In this document: piece after piece, positions 39,304 to 51,934 of the stretch
Layout: each line of letters begins with the position of its first letter
How positions within the stretch are numbered: position 1 is the first letter of the stretch
Origin: Rapana venosa
Taxonomy: Eukaryota > Mollusca > Gastropoda > Neogastropoda > Muricidae
Assembly (NCBI GenBank): GCA_028751875.1
Contig: CM054151.1
Location: 47,160,336 to 47,224,335, forward strand
Length of the DNA stretch: 64,000 nt
Direction: 5' to 3'
Made by a program: the position numbers and the translations under genes
Notes under the pieces: generated by a model
The model's input: only the letters and a program-made list of their open reading frames with translations
What the model was told of the DNA's origin: nothing
Database searches by the model: none

Positions 39304-40424
39304 GGTCATTCATATCTTTTCTAATTAGTTGTGGAAATGAGAAGGAACACTTTCAGATACACGCTTGCATGCACATGCACTTTTACACACACATGCACGC
39401 ACACACACACTCAAAAAACATACACACACACATTAGACTACAAGTTGTTCCAATGCATGTGGAGTATATCATTTGTCCCAGATTCATCTCTGTGCAGATT
39501 TATTTAGCAAGGCTAGGAAAGGATAGTATGTGTCAGTTAGAACTACAGAGAGGGAAACATGAAATGAAAAAGCATTAAATATGAGAGAGTAGAGATTTTA
39601 CATCAATGTCAGGGAATGGTACATTCTTCCATAAGGTCGTCAGTCTTTCCAGATTGTTCATTCATCATTTTGGTACAGTGTACAACAAAAATTGAAAATC
39701 TTACAAAGTGTTCATTGATCATTTTGGTATAGTGTACAAAAACAAAACAAAAATGAAAATCTTACACCAAGTTTGATTTTCCTGTTTTATCATAGTTCTC
39801 ATCTTTCTGTTTTGATTTTATTTATTGCGGCTCTATACTTAGATGCTTTTAGTAGTTTGATAGGAATATTCTTAGGGATACCCATGTTACAGATGCTGAC
39901 TTTAGAGAGGTTATTATGATTACTATTACTGATAGAAAATTAATAATGCTGTTGTTGTCAGGGTTGTTATCAATGTTGGTGTTTACTATGATTATTTTAT
40001 TATTACTGTTGTTATTTCTAATACGTCTAAAATCACTAATTGTGAATAGACGTTAAACTGAAGATATCACACTGGGAATAGTAGTACTAACGTAGTAGTA
40101 TTGTTGTTGTTATTTTTTATTCCCATGCTTTATCAAATTCATGTAGTATTCATTAGCTTTTTCATTTAGTTTTGCTGTGTTGTATGTCTACAGGATGCAC
40201 TTCCACAGTCTATTTAGAAGGTCGGGTCAGCATGGTGAAGTGACGTCCTTCCACATTCCATCTGCCGAAACTGCTCAGATTCCCCCCTTTCCAAGACCCC
40301 CTCTTCAGCTTCTGGTGCAGATCCAAGCGGCAGGGTCAGCAGAAAGATGACCCCAACCTCCTGCCTGTCTTTCAGCTGGTCATCCACAAGGTCGTCATTT
40401 TCGCAGGATTTGAAGGGCAGTAGT
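39304..40424. other. No supported gene
   Basis: Includes a short CA run (39384-39433), a 45-bp near repeat of TTCATTCATCATTTTGGTA and TTCATTGATCATTTTGGTA (39658 and 39711), and a decayed TTTAACGTCTATTCAC motif in reverse at about 40045. 40160-40420 is GC-richer, with a 63-codon minus frame of no known family. Confidence 0.35.
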
Positions 40425-40548
40425 TAGATAAGCAGCGAGGGAGAGGAGATGGGGGCCACCCTCAAAATGCTGGCCTAGAGAAGTGAGGTCTCTGACGCCT
40501 CCTCCCTACGACCTTATAGGTTATGGGACTCCTTTACCTTTTTTTTCC
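40425..40548 (+). mobile_element. SINE-5 3' fragment
   Basis: TAAGCAGCGAGGGAGAGGAG, GCCACCCTCAAAATGCTGGC, GTCTCTGACGCCTCCTCCC and GACTCCTTTACCTTTTT match the 3' half of 9238-9532. Confidence 0.75.
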
Positions 40549-41334
40549 TTTTAGTTAGATAATAGTCATTTTAAGTTTGACTTGTTTGTTCTGTTTGGGT
40601 TATAAGAAAAGGGTTTGTCCAAAAAGGTGTTTGTTAGCAGTGTTTTTTAAGGTAAAATTTTATGGTTGTGAGGGGGAGACCCTTTGACTCTCACTTTTAT
40701 CTTTGCTTCCCATAAAAAAAGTGGACAAACAATGGCATACTCGCAGGTCATGGGGATATGTTTTACTGGTAACAGTCATGTCGTTTTGATCGTTTTACTG
40801 GAAAAAAATCATTGATAGATCTAGCATTTTGTCTTTGAGCCATACAGTTTTCAGTTCGTGTTAAAATATACTAAAAAGCTGCTTTGTCGACATAGCAAAA
40901 GACAAAAAAAAAAAGCATAACACATAGAACAGGGCGGTCTTTGATTCCTCCCATGCGATCAGATCTTAAAGCAGCGAGTGTTTCTTTTCAGGACAACCCG
41001 AAATTTTGGGAACCTCTGTTTTGTTGGTGGGGGTTTTAAAAAATGGCCGTTGCCTAAATTTTTCCCCCCTGGTAAATGTAGTATTTATTCAGCCCCTTTA
41101 TAGAGGCCCCATCCCACTGTTTTGATGTGCTGCGTAACAGAAAAAATTTTTGGCAGATCAAACATCTCCCCTCTGTTACAATTTTCGGAATTAAACTTGT
41201 CCCTTGTTTGGGGGTTTTTGTTTTTTTTGGACGATATCCCAGCTCTTCCATACATTTTATAAACTTCAAACTTCAAACTTTCCCTCCCTTAGCTGTTTCG
41301 GGACAAGATTTAATTAAAGTATAAACTAGTTATG

Positions 41335-41560
41335 AAAGTCAGGGTTTTTTTGCTTTAAAGTGCCATCTGGCAACACCAAAGCTTTTCCCACCCCCCCCCC
41401 CCCCCCCAAAAAACACTACCACCACCACCACCTCCCCACACCCCTTCAGGTGCCTGAGTGCAAAATTTCCTAGATAAAAACAATTTTTGGGAGAGCTGTT
41501 CAGCCGGGCTAAAAGAAAAGGGGGGCATTTTCCCCCCATTTCCTTGAAGGATGATGACAA
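41335..41560. other. Homopolymer-rich tract
   Basis: C run (41391-41407), CCA repeats and G/C/T homopolymer blocks. Looks like poor consensus; no gene call is safe here. Confidence 0.5.
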
Positions 41561-41759
41561 AAAATGTCACCCCTAAATTGGCTGTTTGTTTGCATTTTTT
41601 CTTATGTGTGGGAGGCCTTTTTGGGATCGCATTGCTTCTGTGTCTGTATCACTTTTGGGGGGATTGCTACAGGGTTGTGTTTTTTTTTTGGACGATTTTT
41701 ATTGTATAATTTTTTTTCCAGTTGTTTTTTTTATTTTGGTTTGGTGTCATTTTGAAGTT

Positions 41760-42575
41760 TCTCACTGTAGATATGGAACAAACCTCCGTTTCACAGATGA
41801 CATTGGGGAATGCAGGTAGAAAAAGAGCTTGCCACCCTAAAGAACACTTGAAATAAGCCTCCAAAAAAAAATACGGCATGGAAAAACAGTGCGGAAGACC
41901 CAAAATGATGACTATTTTTCACCAACGGCTTAGCACTGTATCAGGGGTTTAATACCAGAAAACGGAAACAGTTCAAAACTTCAGTACCTGGGGGCCATTT
42001 TATCGAAAGGGATCCCCAAACCCGAAGTAGTATGCAGGACTGCCAGACAAAAACGCTTGTCAAAAATAAACCCATCTGGAAGATAAAAATATCTCACTTA
42101 TTCCAAAATCAATAATGCGCTCCCTTTTCATATCCTATTTCTGTATGCCTGTGAATATGGACCTGACTGCAGATTTTGGGGGAAGAGTCAGGCGGTGGGG
42201 AAAGGTCTTTTGGAGACTCCTTGCATCTCCTACAAAGACCACATAAGCAACGAAAGCGTGCATAACAGAATCCAGCAAACCATTGGACCCTATGAGAACC
42301 TTCTAACGATCGTGAAAAAACGTAAACTTAAATGGTATGAGCATGTCACAAGATCCAAAGGACTTGCAAAGACAGTTTTACAAGGCACTGTCCAAGGAGG
42401 AAGAAGAAGAGGCAGACCAAGGAAGAGCTGGGAGGATAACATCAGCAAATGGACAGGCCTAGAACTCAACAAAACCTGAGAAAGGCAGAACAGAGAGAGG
42501 AATGGAGGGAACTGGTTGTTGAGTCTTTGAGGTGCCCCACGGTCGTCAGACTACGGGACAGATAGATAGATAGAT
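41760..42575 (+). mobile_element. RTE-like LINE, RT end and C-terminus, degenerate
   Basis: With many frameshifts: FTDDIGECR (decayed F-ADD block, about 41790), QYLGAI (about 41980), LYACEYGPD (about 42142), ISYKDHISNESVHNRIQQTI (from 42226), LLTIVKKRKLKWYEHVTRSK, GRRRGRPRKSWEDNISKWTG, and REEWRELVVESLRCPTVV after a stop. The last 94 codons (42195-42479) are uninterrupted. Ends in a (GATA)n microsatellite (about 42563-42580), a common RTE terminus. Confidence 0.85.
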
Positions 42576-42624
42576 AGATATGGACTGTTTGCTTCATGCT
42601 ACATTTCAGTTTTAAATTTAAAAA

Positions 42625-42700
42625 ATTTTATTCTTTTATTTCAAGGATAATGAAATAAGCACTCATGTGCTTTTTGCATCCAGTCCCCATGTGTATTTCC
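42625..42700 (-). mobile_element. SINE-1 tail fragment
   Basis: The minus strand reads ATACACATGGGGACTGGATG, AAAAGCACATGAGTGC and TATCCTTGAAATAAAAGAAT. Adjacent to the RTE-like 3' end. Confidence 0.75.
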
Positions 42701-43014
42701 TGTAGTAAGCCTAAAAGCTACTAGTGGAAAGCTGAAGTATCAGTTGACAGTTGCATGTGAAGATTCTTCATTTGTGTCATGACAATGCCAGGAAAGAATG
42801 ATTGTCAGGGTTTTTTTCCTTGAACTGAAATCTGCTTGTAAAATGAACTTAAATGAATGGCTACATAGCATTACTACCACTGTACTACCATGATGATGTG
42901 AAATCTTAAACATTTGTAGCTAACTACTCTCAGACATTGCTTTCCAGGTAAAAATATCTCCAAAACAGTAGGCAGCGCCTCAAGGAAAAAGGAATTTGTG
43001 GTTTAAAATATATT
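42701..43014. other. No supported feature
   Basis: Nothing recognised. Confidence 0.35.
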
Positions 43015-43100
43015 TGAGCCCTTATGTTTAAGCGCTTTGATTTGTTGCTTTACAAGATTCAGCGCTATATAAATTCCATACATTATTATTATTATTATTA
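43015..43100 (+). mobile_element. LINE-B/SINE-2 shared tail
   Basis: AAGCGCTTTGATTTGTTGC, TTTACAAGATTCAGCGC, TATATAAATTCCATACATTA and (TTA)n. Near-perfect tail with no SINE-2 body before it, so a very short LINE-B or SINE-2 insertion. Confidence 0.8.
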
Positions 43101-43800
43101 TGTTCAGACCATTTCGAGGGAAACCCAAAGTCTTCTCTTAAAAACAGACAGTTACTGAAAGTACACTGTAGACAGATCAGTGTGCGCCAAAATGTTGCAC
43201 ACTTCCTCCATAGGGAGAAGCATTGTCGCCCTGTTAGAAGTATATACTGTTGAAATTTGTGATCTCTTCCCTCCTCTCATTACATCATTCTTAGTACTCG
43301 TATGGAAGTGGGGTTGGGGTGGGTTTTTTTAGGTTGCTTATATATGCTTTGTAGACAGTACAGATCCTGATATATTTTAGTGTATTTATTCTGTGTATGA
43401 ATATATAATACAATGTATGTAAAAACATTCACACAAAGAGACACAGACACAGTTGTAACATATGTGCACGCACTCAGGCACGCACACACTAAACACACAC
43501 ACACAAGTGGATCAGTGTCAGTCTCACTCATCAAAACAAGCATTGCAGTGTCATACACACAGACACACCTCGTGTGCACAATCTACAAATCCTCACTGCA
43601 CATATCCCTTCTTCCATCACTGTAATATTGTGTTTTTGTATGCTTAGTCCGCTCCTCTCTCTCCTCTTCATTTTGTCTTTAATTTGTGTGTTGTTTTGTT
43701 TAGGGTTCTTCCCCTTAGCATTAAATTGTCTAATTTTCTTGCTTGCCCTACATTCTCCTCACACTCTCCGCAATTTTTATTTCCCATCATGTAAATGTCC
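43101..43800. other. Mostly unassigned, CA-rich part
   Basis: CACACA/CACGCA tract at 43430-43565. No exon or family match. Confidence 0.35.
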
Positions 43801-43804
43801 TCTG

Positions 43805-43822
43805 GCAATCTCTCTCTTCTCT

Positions 43823-43873
<51 letters not shown>

Positions 43874-44456
43874 CTCTGATTGAATGATAGGTTGATCAAT
43901 GTTCTTATTTTTGGACTTAGGGCTGGATGGAGGGGAAAAAGCCATCATCATGCTTATTCTTCTCCCTCAATAAAATATTCATTAATTCACTCTCTCTATC
44001 TCTCTCTCCCTCCCTCTCAGGTCTCTCTCTCTCTCTCTCTCTCTCTCATCTTCATCTCTCTCACTCATCTCTCTCTCTCTCATCTCTCTCATAATTAATA
44101 TATATATATATAAATATATAATATCTCTCTCTCTCTCTCTCTCTCTCTTCACTCCCTCCTCCTCCCTCCCTGCTTGTCTGTCTATCTGTCTCTCCTTTTC
44201 CATTTTCCAAATGCACAGGCACAGTGTTCATATCAGGGATTGTATGTAATTCATGAGCACAAAGGTCCCAGCTGTTGGCACAGAGATAGTGTTAGGAAGC
44301 TCCGGCTATTTTACTGTGTAGTACTTACTCAGTTACTGATGATATCTTGGTTATTGGGACCCCTCTTCCACCCTCTCTCTGTGTCTATTTGTTGTCTGCT
44401 GTCTGTCTGTGTCTTCTTCTCTCTCTCTCTACTCTCTCTCTCTCTCTCTCTTCTCA

Positions 44457-44488
<32 letters not shown>

Positions 44489-44572
44489 ACTAGTGGCCAT
44501 AAGGCTGATATACAGTTAAAGCCTGAAATCTCTCTCCTTCTCTCTCTATCTCTCTCTTCCTCTCTCTCTCTC

Positions 44573-44613
<41 letters not shown>

Positions 44614-44615
44614 GT
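43805..44615. repeat. CT-rich microsatellite cluster
   Basis: (CT)n at 43825-43878, 44020-44092, 44125-44150, 44418-44490 and 44530-44612, with an (AT)n at 44098-44122. Produces spurious Ser/Leu and Arg/Glu frames. Confidence 0.9.
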
Positions 44616-44629
44616 GACTGGGCAAATAA

Positions 44630-44905
44630 TACATTTAGATTCTGTCTGTTCTTGGGATGTAATCTTAATATCATAATTAGCAAGTTAGCTCTATGTTTAT
44701 GTACAGCCATTAGAATAAGAAATATTATGATCTCAGGCTGGGAATTTTTCTCTATGTTGATTTGTCTGCATATTGTTTATTACAGCTGCACTATACAATG
44801 TATTCTAATCATTATTCATAGAGTTGATCAGCGACCCCCGTCATGTATGGGTCACCGGCCTCGTTGTGAATAAATCTTTTATAGTTGGAGTTCTGTGTGG
44901 GCAAA
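44630..44905 (+). mobile_element. LINE-A 3' UTR fragment
   Basis: Co-linear with 4252-4510: TCTTGGGATGTAATCTTAAT, AGCTCTATGTTTATGTACAG, AGAATAAGAAATATTATGAT, CAATGTATTCTAATCATT, ATGGGTCACCGGCC (decayed hairpin), GTGAATAAATC. Preceded by (CT)n as at 4169. Confidence 0.75.
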
Positions 44906-45359
44906 CTTATCATCTAGATATTCCTGATATTGCACCAATTTTGCAATATAATTCTAATACTGCATTGTGTGGATACTGCCTAACATAATGTATTCTATTG
45001 AGCTATTATGATCTGTAGGCCGTGGTAAACCATCAGGCGTAATGTGTTTGTTTGCCTACATACAATGTTTGTTTGTTTGTTTTTTAGGAGGAAAAACATG
45101 CAATAGGTGTGTGTGTGTGTGTGATTTTGTTTTTTATTTTGGTTTTGTAAATGAAATTTGTGTGGGGACAACTCCTCCCCTTCCCCCCCATCCCTTTATA
45201 TGTTGTTTTGTTTTGTTTAATTCTGTTCATCGGGTGATTTAGACACACCCCATTCATAAAAGTACCTATTATTAAAACCCCGCATTCTCTCTCTCCTTAT
45301 CTCTCTCTCTCTTTTTTTTTTCCCTCCCCTTCTCTTTCCCCTACACGCACCCACACCAC

Positions 45360-48300
45360 CACCTTTAATATATAAATATTTTACAACAATAAATATAAAT
45401 ACTATAAAATATAATATATATAATGTATATACTATAAATAAACATATACATATCACAAAATATATATATTTATAATTTTTTAATATATATATTATATTTA
45501 TATTATATAATTTTAAATTTACAAAAAAGGGTTTTTACAGGGGAAAAATTATATGACTTCAGCAACGACACTATGAATTGCTGGAGTCTATAAAATTCTT
45601 GACTGGGATATTTTTATGAATAAAAAACCCTTCCTTTTATACTGTCAAAAAGAATTGGGAAATAAAACAAAAATGGTGGACTGAAAAGGGAATAAAACAA
45701 AAAAACATGTTACATTTTTTGAATATTTAGTATTCCATGCTTTTTAATCTCAGTTTTGTATTTAGAATTTCTAATTTCCGTGGAAAGGGAAAACTGCTGA
45801 AAATTTTTTTTATGATCTTTGAATGATGCATTTCTTTTAATTGAATGAATTTCATAAGAGACAATGCAAGATTAGATCAAACCTTCAGTACTGATTAGAG
45901 GCCCTTTTTTTCCCAAAGAAAAAACCAGCTCATTCAAAAAAAATTCCACAATGGGGGGACCCACAAAAATTTATGCTGATCCCTCGCTTGAAAAATGAAT
46001 GTATCGGGAAAATTTTATCTAAAATAAAATATCTTTCCTTATTTTACCATCCCATGAATTTAATCCCCTTTAACACTCCCTTTTGAGTCAACGAAAAACA
46101 GAATTTGGAAAACTCAATAGCGTTCAGACAAAAATTCAAAGCCTAAGAATTGAAAAAATTTCAGAAGTAAAATAAAAATGTTGCCCTAAATAAAAAGATT
46201 TTAAAAATTTTAAAAGTGGGAAAATTCACTATGCGCCCATTTTTCCCCTGTTCTAATAAGAGTCAGTATCCCCTTTTTTAAGTGTTAGAATAATTTATTT
46301 TCAAAGTGATTTTTACATAAACGGTGAAAAGATTTTGTTTTCTTTTTCTTTTTTTCCCGTGTAGTCAAGAAAATTTTGTGAAATTTTTCCCCAAGGAGGT
46401 AATTGGGGAAAATCGGAAAAATTTGGTTTTGTTGATATATCGATGTTTTTTTTCATAAAAGTGTCTGAAAATTTTTTTAATTGGCTGCAAAAATAAAAAT
46501 TTTGCGTGCCCTTTTTAGGAAAATCAGTGTTTGATTAAAAAATTTCCTCTTTTATGAATTGGAATAGGATACTACGAAACCACATTTTTTGATACTGCCG
46601 TTTTTCGCTGATCGAAAGAGAAGTAAAGGGTTTCTTTAAAGTTTTAGCTGTATTTGCTGGCCGGAACCAAGAGCTATCTTTACTGCTTTCTGTCAGACTT
46701 TGAAATTTTTTAAGTAGAAAATCTGCGTAGAAAAAAAACTTCTTGTCCGTTATTTAAATTTTGAAGTACAAGGCAGGCCAGATTATCAAGTCGTAGTTTG
46801 TTTTGACTAAAGCTGGAACTTTTTTCTTTAGGAAATTAAGTTTTTTTCCCTAGTTCTTTTTCTTTTGGTTGTGTGCATTTTCCAATTTCAACTTTTAGTT
46901 AAAAACACCAAAGAATTTGACTTTTGTTTGTTTTGAAAGCCCTTTCCTTCAAATTTCAGTATTGGAAATTTTTAAATGCGTTGTCACCTTTATTAAAAGA
47001 CAAGGGCCGTTTTTTCTGCGTAATTCTAATCTGTTTTCTTTCTTTAATCGAATTTTCTAATTTTTTCCCTGATATATTTTTTCAACAAAATTGTCCACCC
47101 CTTTTTTTCGTGTTTTTCCTATGTATTTATCCAAATAGAAATATCTTGCTACTGAACAACTTGAGTTTAGGTGAAAAAGAGTAGGGTATGTCAAGAATAA
47201 AAAAAAAAGGGTGCAAGTATGATCCCCTGGGGTTCCCCAAAGTCCGATGGGTTAAAAAAAGATAGTAAAAAAACCCAAAATTTAGTAAATTGTTATCGAC
47301 AAAAAAATTTTGCAGTTTTTATAATATGCCATTAATACCAATGTATTTTTTTTATGTGAAATTGCATGACAACTCTATAAAGGGTTTCTTTACTCAAAAA
47401 TTGGTAACAAACTTTTTTTTTGGAAAATTTTGTTTTTTAATTTGATGTGTTAGTTTACCAAGTGGTCAAAAACATTTCCCCTTTCGAAACCGCCTGATTT
47501 TTGGGATCACTTTATTCTTTTCACAAAAATGAAAAAAACTTTTATTATAATTTTTTCCATTACTTTACCCAATGCGACGTAAGACCCAATTTGGCCTGTA
47601 GCTTTCTATCGATAAAAGCAGTTTACTTTTTCGGATTGGGATACAACGCTGCCCCCAATTTTAGGAAGGGCCCATTTATCCAACATTTTATGGAAAAAAA
47701 ATGAAAAGAGTACCCCTTTTCCTTTTAAAAAGGGCATTAGCGCATTTGTAAGATATACCATGACCACAGCCGTCTTGTTATGTGAAAATAACTAAATTTT
47801 CAAAAAATTATCAATTGAATGGGGCTTTTAAATAATACATTATAAGCTGAAAAATTTGTTTGATTTTTGCTTTTTCTAATTGATTTGATTGTTTTTACTG
47901 GAACTTTTATCTGAAAACTTTGAAAAAAAAGCTTTGCTTTTTCAATTTGCTTGGAAATCTATATTTCAAATTTGATTGGATTGGGGAAGCTAAAACCCCA
48001 TTTTTCATTTACTAAACTTTTTAAAAATTTTTTAGTAACCCTTGGTTTCTGTTCTTCATTATACAGAATTCTGTCCATATTGTTTTTTGCTGAGAAATTT
48101 TTCTTTTACATTGATTTTAGTACTTCATACACTAAGTTTTTTTCTGATTGTCTTTTAACCTATTTTGAATCGTTCTTTTTTATGGTTTTTTCTGCATCCC
48201 CACAGTTTTAGTCCCCATCTATTGCCCGTATGCTTTCCTTTTGTTGCCTGTGTTTGGGAATAGAAAAAATCAGTGCATTATGAGCTTTGGCACAAAATTT

Positions 48301-49330
48301 GGAATAAAATGATTTCTCATCTCTTCGATCGTTTCAATTCTTAGCCCGAAGGAATGATTGAAAGAACTCCAGCAGCCAATTAAAATCGAAATTTAGGAAT
48401 TTTATCCTAATATGTGTTAAAACTGATTTCAAGGTCCTCAAATGACAACGTAATAGGGGAAGATCCTTCCCAAAAAAAACCCTTCAACTTCCAATAGCAA
48501 TTGATGCTAAACTGGGGATATTAATGTTAAATCAATAGCACTTGGTTTATGACTAGAAAAAACAGGAATTTGGGTTTTCTTACCACATTTAATAAGTAAA
48601 AGGGTTTGAATCCACAATATTTTTACCAAACGGTTGCTTTTGATGTAGAGCACCCAGAATCCCCAAAAAAGGGGGATGAGAAATTTAAATCGCCCCGAAA
48701 AAACCCTTTTTGTTTTGTGAATCTGTGTTTTTTTTAAAAAGTCAGTGTTGTCATTTTTTTGGACTTGGGTAAAAAATTCAGGACTTATTTAATATGTCAA
48801 ACTTTGTTAAATTGACTGTCCCCCTACATGATATATTTCGCTGTAGTTGCATAATGGGAAAAAACAAGTTTATGTACTTAAGCCCGCCTGAATAATTTGG
48901 GAGATTTTATTTTGAATTTGTATCACAGTCACACTGTGGTGGGTAATAAAAATTTGTTAATTTGGCTTTTTGCTTTATCACATTCGGGATTGAAGGCTAA
49001 TATTGAGAATTTCGTAGTTAAAAACTGTGTAAACCCCCAACAAATTGGTGGCTTACTGCGAGCATCCCCCTGAAATTTTTACCCTCTAGAACGTTGTGTA
49101 ATGACCCGTTTTTGTGGGGTTTTTTTTCTCTCCATGGTTAAATTGAATTCCTTTTTTGCTGTCAAATTTAAATTTTGGGTTTAAAAAATGCAACAAAAGA
49201 AAATTAAACATGAGCGTGGAAATCGTGACTTTTTATAAAAATAAACGATAAAGTCCGTTTCAAAAATAAGAAAGGAAGAAAAGGTAGAATAAGACAGTGA
49301 ATGTTGGATTAACAAGGAAAAATAAATAAA
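45360..49330. other. A/T-rich block without recognised repeats
   Basis: About 4 kb starting with TATATA/TTTATATT stretches (45360-45510) and then continuously A/T-rich sequence with many 4-9 bp homopolymers. None of the families named here is visible, unlike all other kilobases of the window. Longest open frames are below 90 codons and carry Phe/Leu/Lys-rich noise. Either a different sequence compartment or low-quality consensus. Confidence 0.6.
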
Positions 49331-49379
49331 TAATTTAACCCCCAAACCCAAACCAAACCCCCGGGTTGAAAAGTAGGAC

Positions 49380-49990
49380 TTCCCTAATGGCGTGAGTGGT
49401 GCATCGGCGTTAATGTGTGACAGTTTTGAAAACTTTAATGTTTTTAAATGGAGAACGCCCAGGAGGGGTGGGGATACAGCTCAGGTGGGAAACAGGTGAT
49501 GAGGTCTGTCGAGAAAGATTGCCGTTAAAAGAACGGCCCTGTTGCTGGCACCAAACCCCTGCGTCTCTGTCTTCTTCGTGGCCCTTCCCAAAAAAGTGAT
49601 CGGTGACGTCCCCCAAGGTTCTGGAACTTTTAGCACCTGTAATTTAAAGAATGTCATCTTGGGGTTTTTTTAAGGGCGAATGTTCTCATGAGCAAGGAGA
49701 AAAGTTTTTGATGTTTTTTTACGATTTCCGAGAATGCATGGGCGTTGTTGAGCAAACCCCCCTTGCTTCCAGGAGTTGTTGCTTATGGGACGCCCTGCGA
49801 TCGACTGAGTCTTCGGGAAAATTTTCCCGAACGCCTTTACACCGCGCCCCCTGGCTTTGCCACATGCTGGGATCCTTCCCTTTTTTTCGTTGATGCCCGT
49901 ATGCAGACGACACAGTCTGGGGAGGTTCTAAAACTCCCGGCTAGCTTCTTCGCCACTTTCTGTGTTGTTGATTATAGGTTTTTTTTTGTC
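49380..49990. other. GC-richer island, unidentified
   Basis: Composition changes sharply from the A/T-rich block to about half GC. Both strands have open frames of 60-110 codons with protein-like composition, for example a minus frame with DHFFGKGHEEDRDAGVWC preceded by an acceptor-like TTCTTTAAATTACAG (about 49640). No family recognised. Possible exon or processed-gene fragment. Confidence 0.25.
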
Positions 49991-50339
49991 TACTTGGAGG
50001 CACATCCCTTTTATTATTTATTTATATATATATTTTATAATATATTATATAATTATATATATATATTTATATAATATTTTAATATTTAAATTTGTTTTTC
50101 TCCCTTTTTGTGTATGGGGGTTTGGTTTTTTCTTAATTCTGAGTGTAATGCCCATTCAGTTGCCGCACAAAATAGTACTTTAAAACAGGAGTGGAAATGG
50201 GGAAACTTGTCACCCACACTCTTCCATTTGGGTTTTTGCCAACTGTTGTTTTAGGAAAAAAAAAATGGGAGGGAAAGAAAACAAGAAGAAGAAAAAAAGA
50301 GACAAAATAGGTGTGAATAGCTAAAGTGCAAAATCACTG

Positions 50340-50520
50340 TTTGATTTATTGATTGTGGGGGTGTTTTGCTTTGTTTTGTTTTTTTTTAGGGTTTTTTTTG
50401 GTTTTTTTGGGGGTTTTTTTGTTGTTGTTGTGTTTTTTTGGGGTTTTTTGGTTTTTTGGGGGTTTTTTTTGTTGTTTTTTTGGGTGTTTTTTTGGGGGGG
50501 GTTTTTTGTTTTGTCCTCAC
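50340..50520. repeat. T/G homopolymer-rich tract
   Basis: Alternating TTTTT and GGGG blocks with GTTGTT; similar in style to the Element X interior but without its other blocks. Confidence 0.7.
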
Positions 50521-50635
50521 CAAACTGAACATTTCTGTGTATGTTTGAATGTGAAAGGGGAGGAGAAGAGTGTGGGTGTGTTTGCCTGTGTGCTGGTGTT
50601 CATCATTGTTTGCACATGCTAGTGTGTGCGCAAGT

Positions 50636-50690
50636 CAAGTCTACAGTCAAACTTTTATTTCCAGATGGTAAACTAGCATAAATGTATGTA
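50636..50690 (-). repeat. TTGACT-type retroposon tail
   Basis: The minus strand reads GTTTACCATCTGGAAATAAA, AGTTTGACTGTAGACTTGAC. Same tail as 7083-7128 and 25398-25460. Confidence 0.65.
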
Positions 50691-50869
50691 TTGTGTGCGC
50701 ATGCTTATGTTACATGCGTGATGCACTTCATCTGCCCACAACTTCCTTCTGATGTAGAAAAAGAAAAGAAACAGAGCTGTCACTAGGCAGTTATTGTCAT
50801 CTGGCTTACACAACAGGGAATCTGAAGCAAAGAGGGCAGGTATGGCTTCGGGCAAGAGAGATGGGAAAG

Positions 50870-51225
50870 ACACTATATGAACATCGCTCCCTTGTGGGGA
50901 TTTCGGGAGCCTGACAGAATGAATAGCATCTCCCCCTTCTGGAAATTCTGTGCTAGGAATTCCCTCTTTTCTATCCCTCTCTTTGTTTCTGCCTTTTTTT
51001 CCTTTTCTTCCAGTCACCTCCTTCTTGTCTATTTTCTGCCTTCTTTGTCCATTCTCCTGCCTTTTTTCCAGAAAAAAAACTTAAAGATAACAGTTCTCCC
51101 CTATGCCACAGTTGGATGCACTGGGCCTGACTTGTCAAGTGCTTAACAGCAATGTAACACATTTTTGCTCATATGACAGACAACAGTAGTAGCTATCTTA
51201 GCGTTCAACGAAGAAGCAATCTTAT
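50870..51225 (-). repeat. Family D repeat copy
   Basis: The minus strand shows ACTGTTGTCTGTCATATGAG, AGCACTTGACAAGTCAGGCC, GGCAGGAGAATGGACAAAG, GACTGGAAGAAAAGG, GCACAGAATTTCCAGAAGG and a decayed CCCCACAAGGGAG end. Confidence 0.8.
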
Positions 51226-51554
51226 TAGCTATCAGTTCAAACTTTCATTTTAGCAAACTAAATTTGTGGAAGCAAAAGTGTGAAGATATTAGTAAGTATA
51301 CTGGGTACATACACTGTATTGTGCCTCTTTTATCAAGAACTCTCAAAGTGCACAGCATCAAACAAAATAAATTGCGAACCAGCTGAATACTATTTTGTAC
51401 AAGTTTATTAAGAATGAGAAAAGAAGTATCACTGTCATGAATACAAATCGAAACATTCATGTGCAGTTTACTGACATACTTTTGCACAAGCACACCCCAC
51501 ACATGCATGCAAGACAGACACACTATACACCACACACACCACAGAGGCATGAAT

Positions 51555-51555
51555 G

Positions 51556-51593
<38 letters not shown>

Positions 51594-51606
51594 ACACACA
51601 CACACA
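51555..51606. repeat. AC microsatellite
   Basis: (AC)n of about 50 bp preceded by GCGCGC. Confidence 0.95.
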
Positions 51607-51934
51607 TTGCAGATGAAATAGGTATGTTTTGTGCAAAGACGGGAAAGGAAGGATTTTATGGCAGACGACATATTGAACAAATTCTGTATCCACCACAAAG
51701 TCTTCACACAGCAAAGGTCAACATGTTCATCAATGTTTCCCCATGCATACATGTACATAGTGTTCTGTTCAGAACTTTGTTTTTCTTTGTTGAAGAAGTT
51801 GGTTTGCATTGAAGCATCTTTTTAGTTATTGACAGCAAGATACAGCACATAGAGGAAAAGACGAGATTCCCAGGTAAGTTCCTTGATACAAATGAGGGAA
51901 GCTGGCGTATGAAAGAGATGCTCATTCAGACAGT
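51607..51934. other. No supported feature
   Basis: Open frames on both strands, no recognisable protein. Confidence 0.35.

Noticed and set aside
45480..49330. Bacterial or organellar insert
   Set aside because: No gene-dense ORFs, ribosomal binding patterns, rRNA or recognisable organelle proteins; kept only as one hypothesis for the A/T-rich block.
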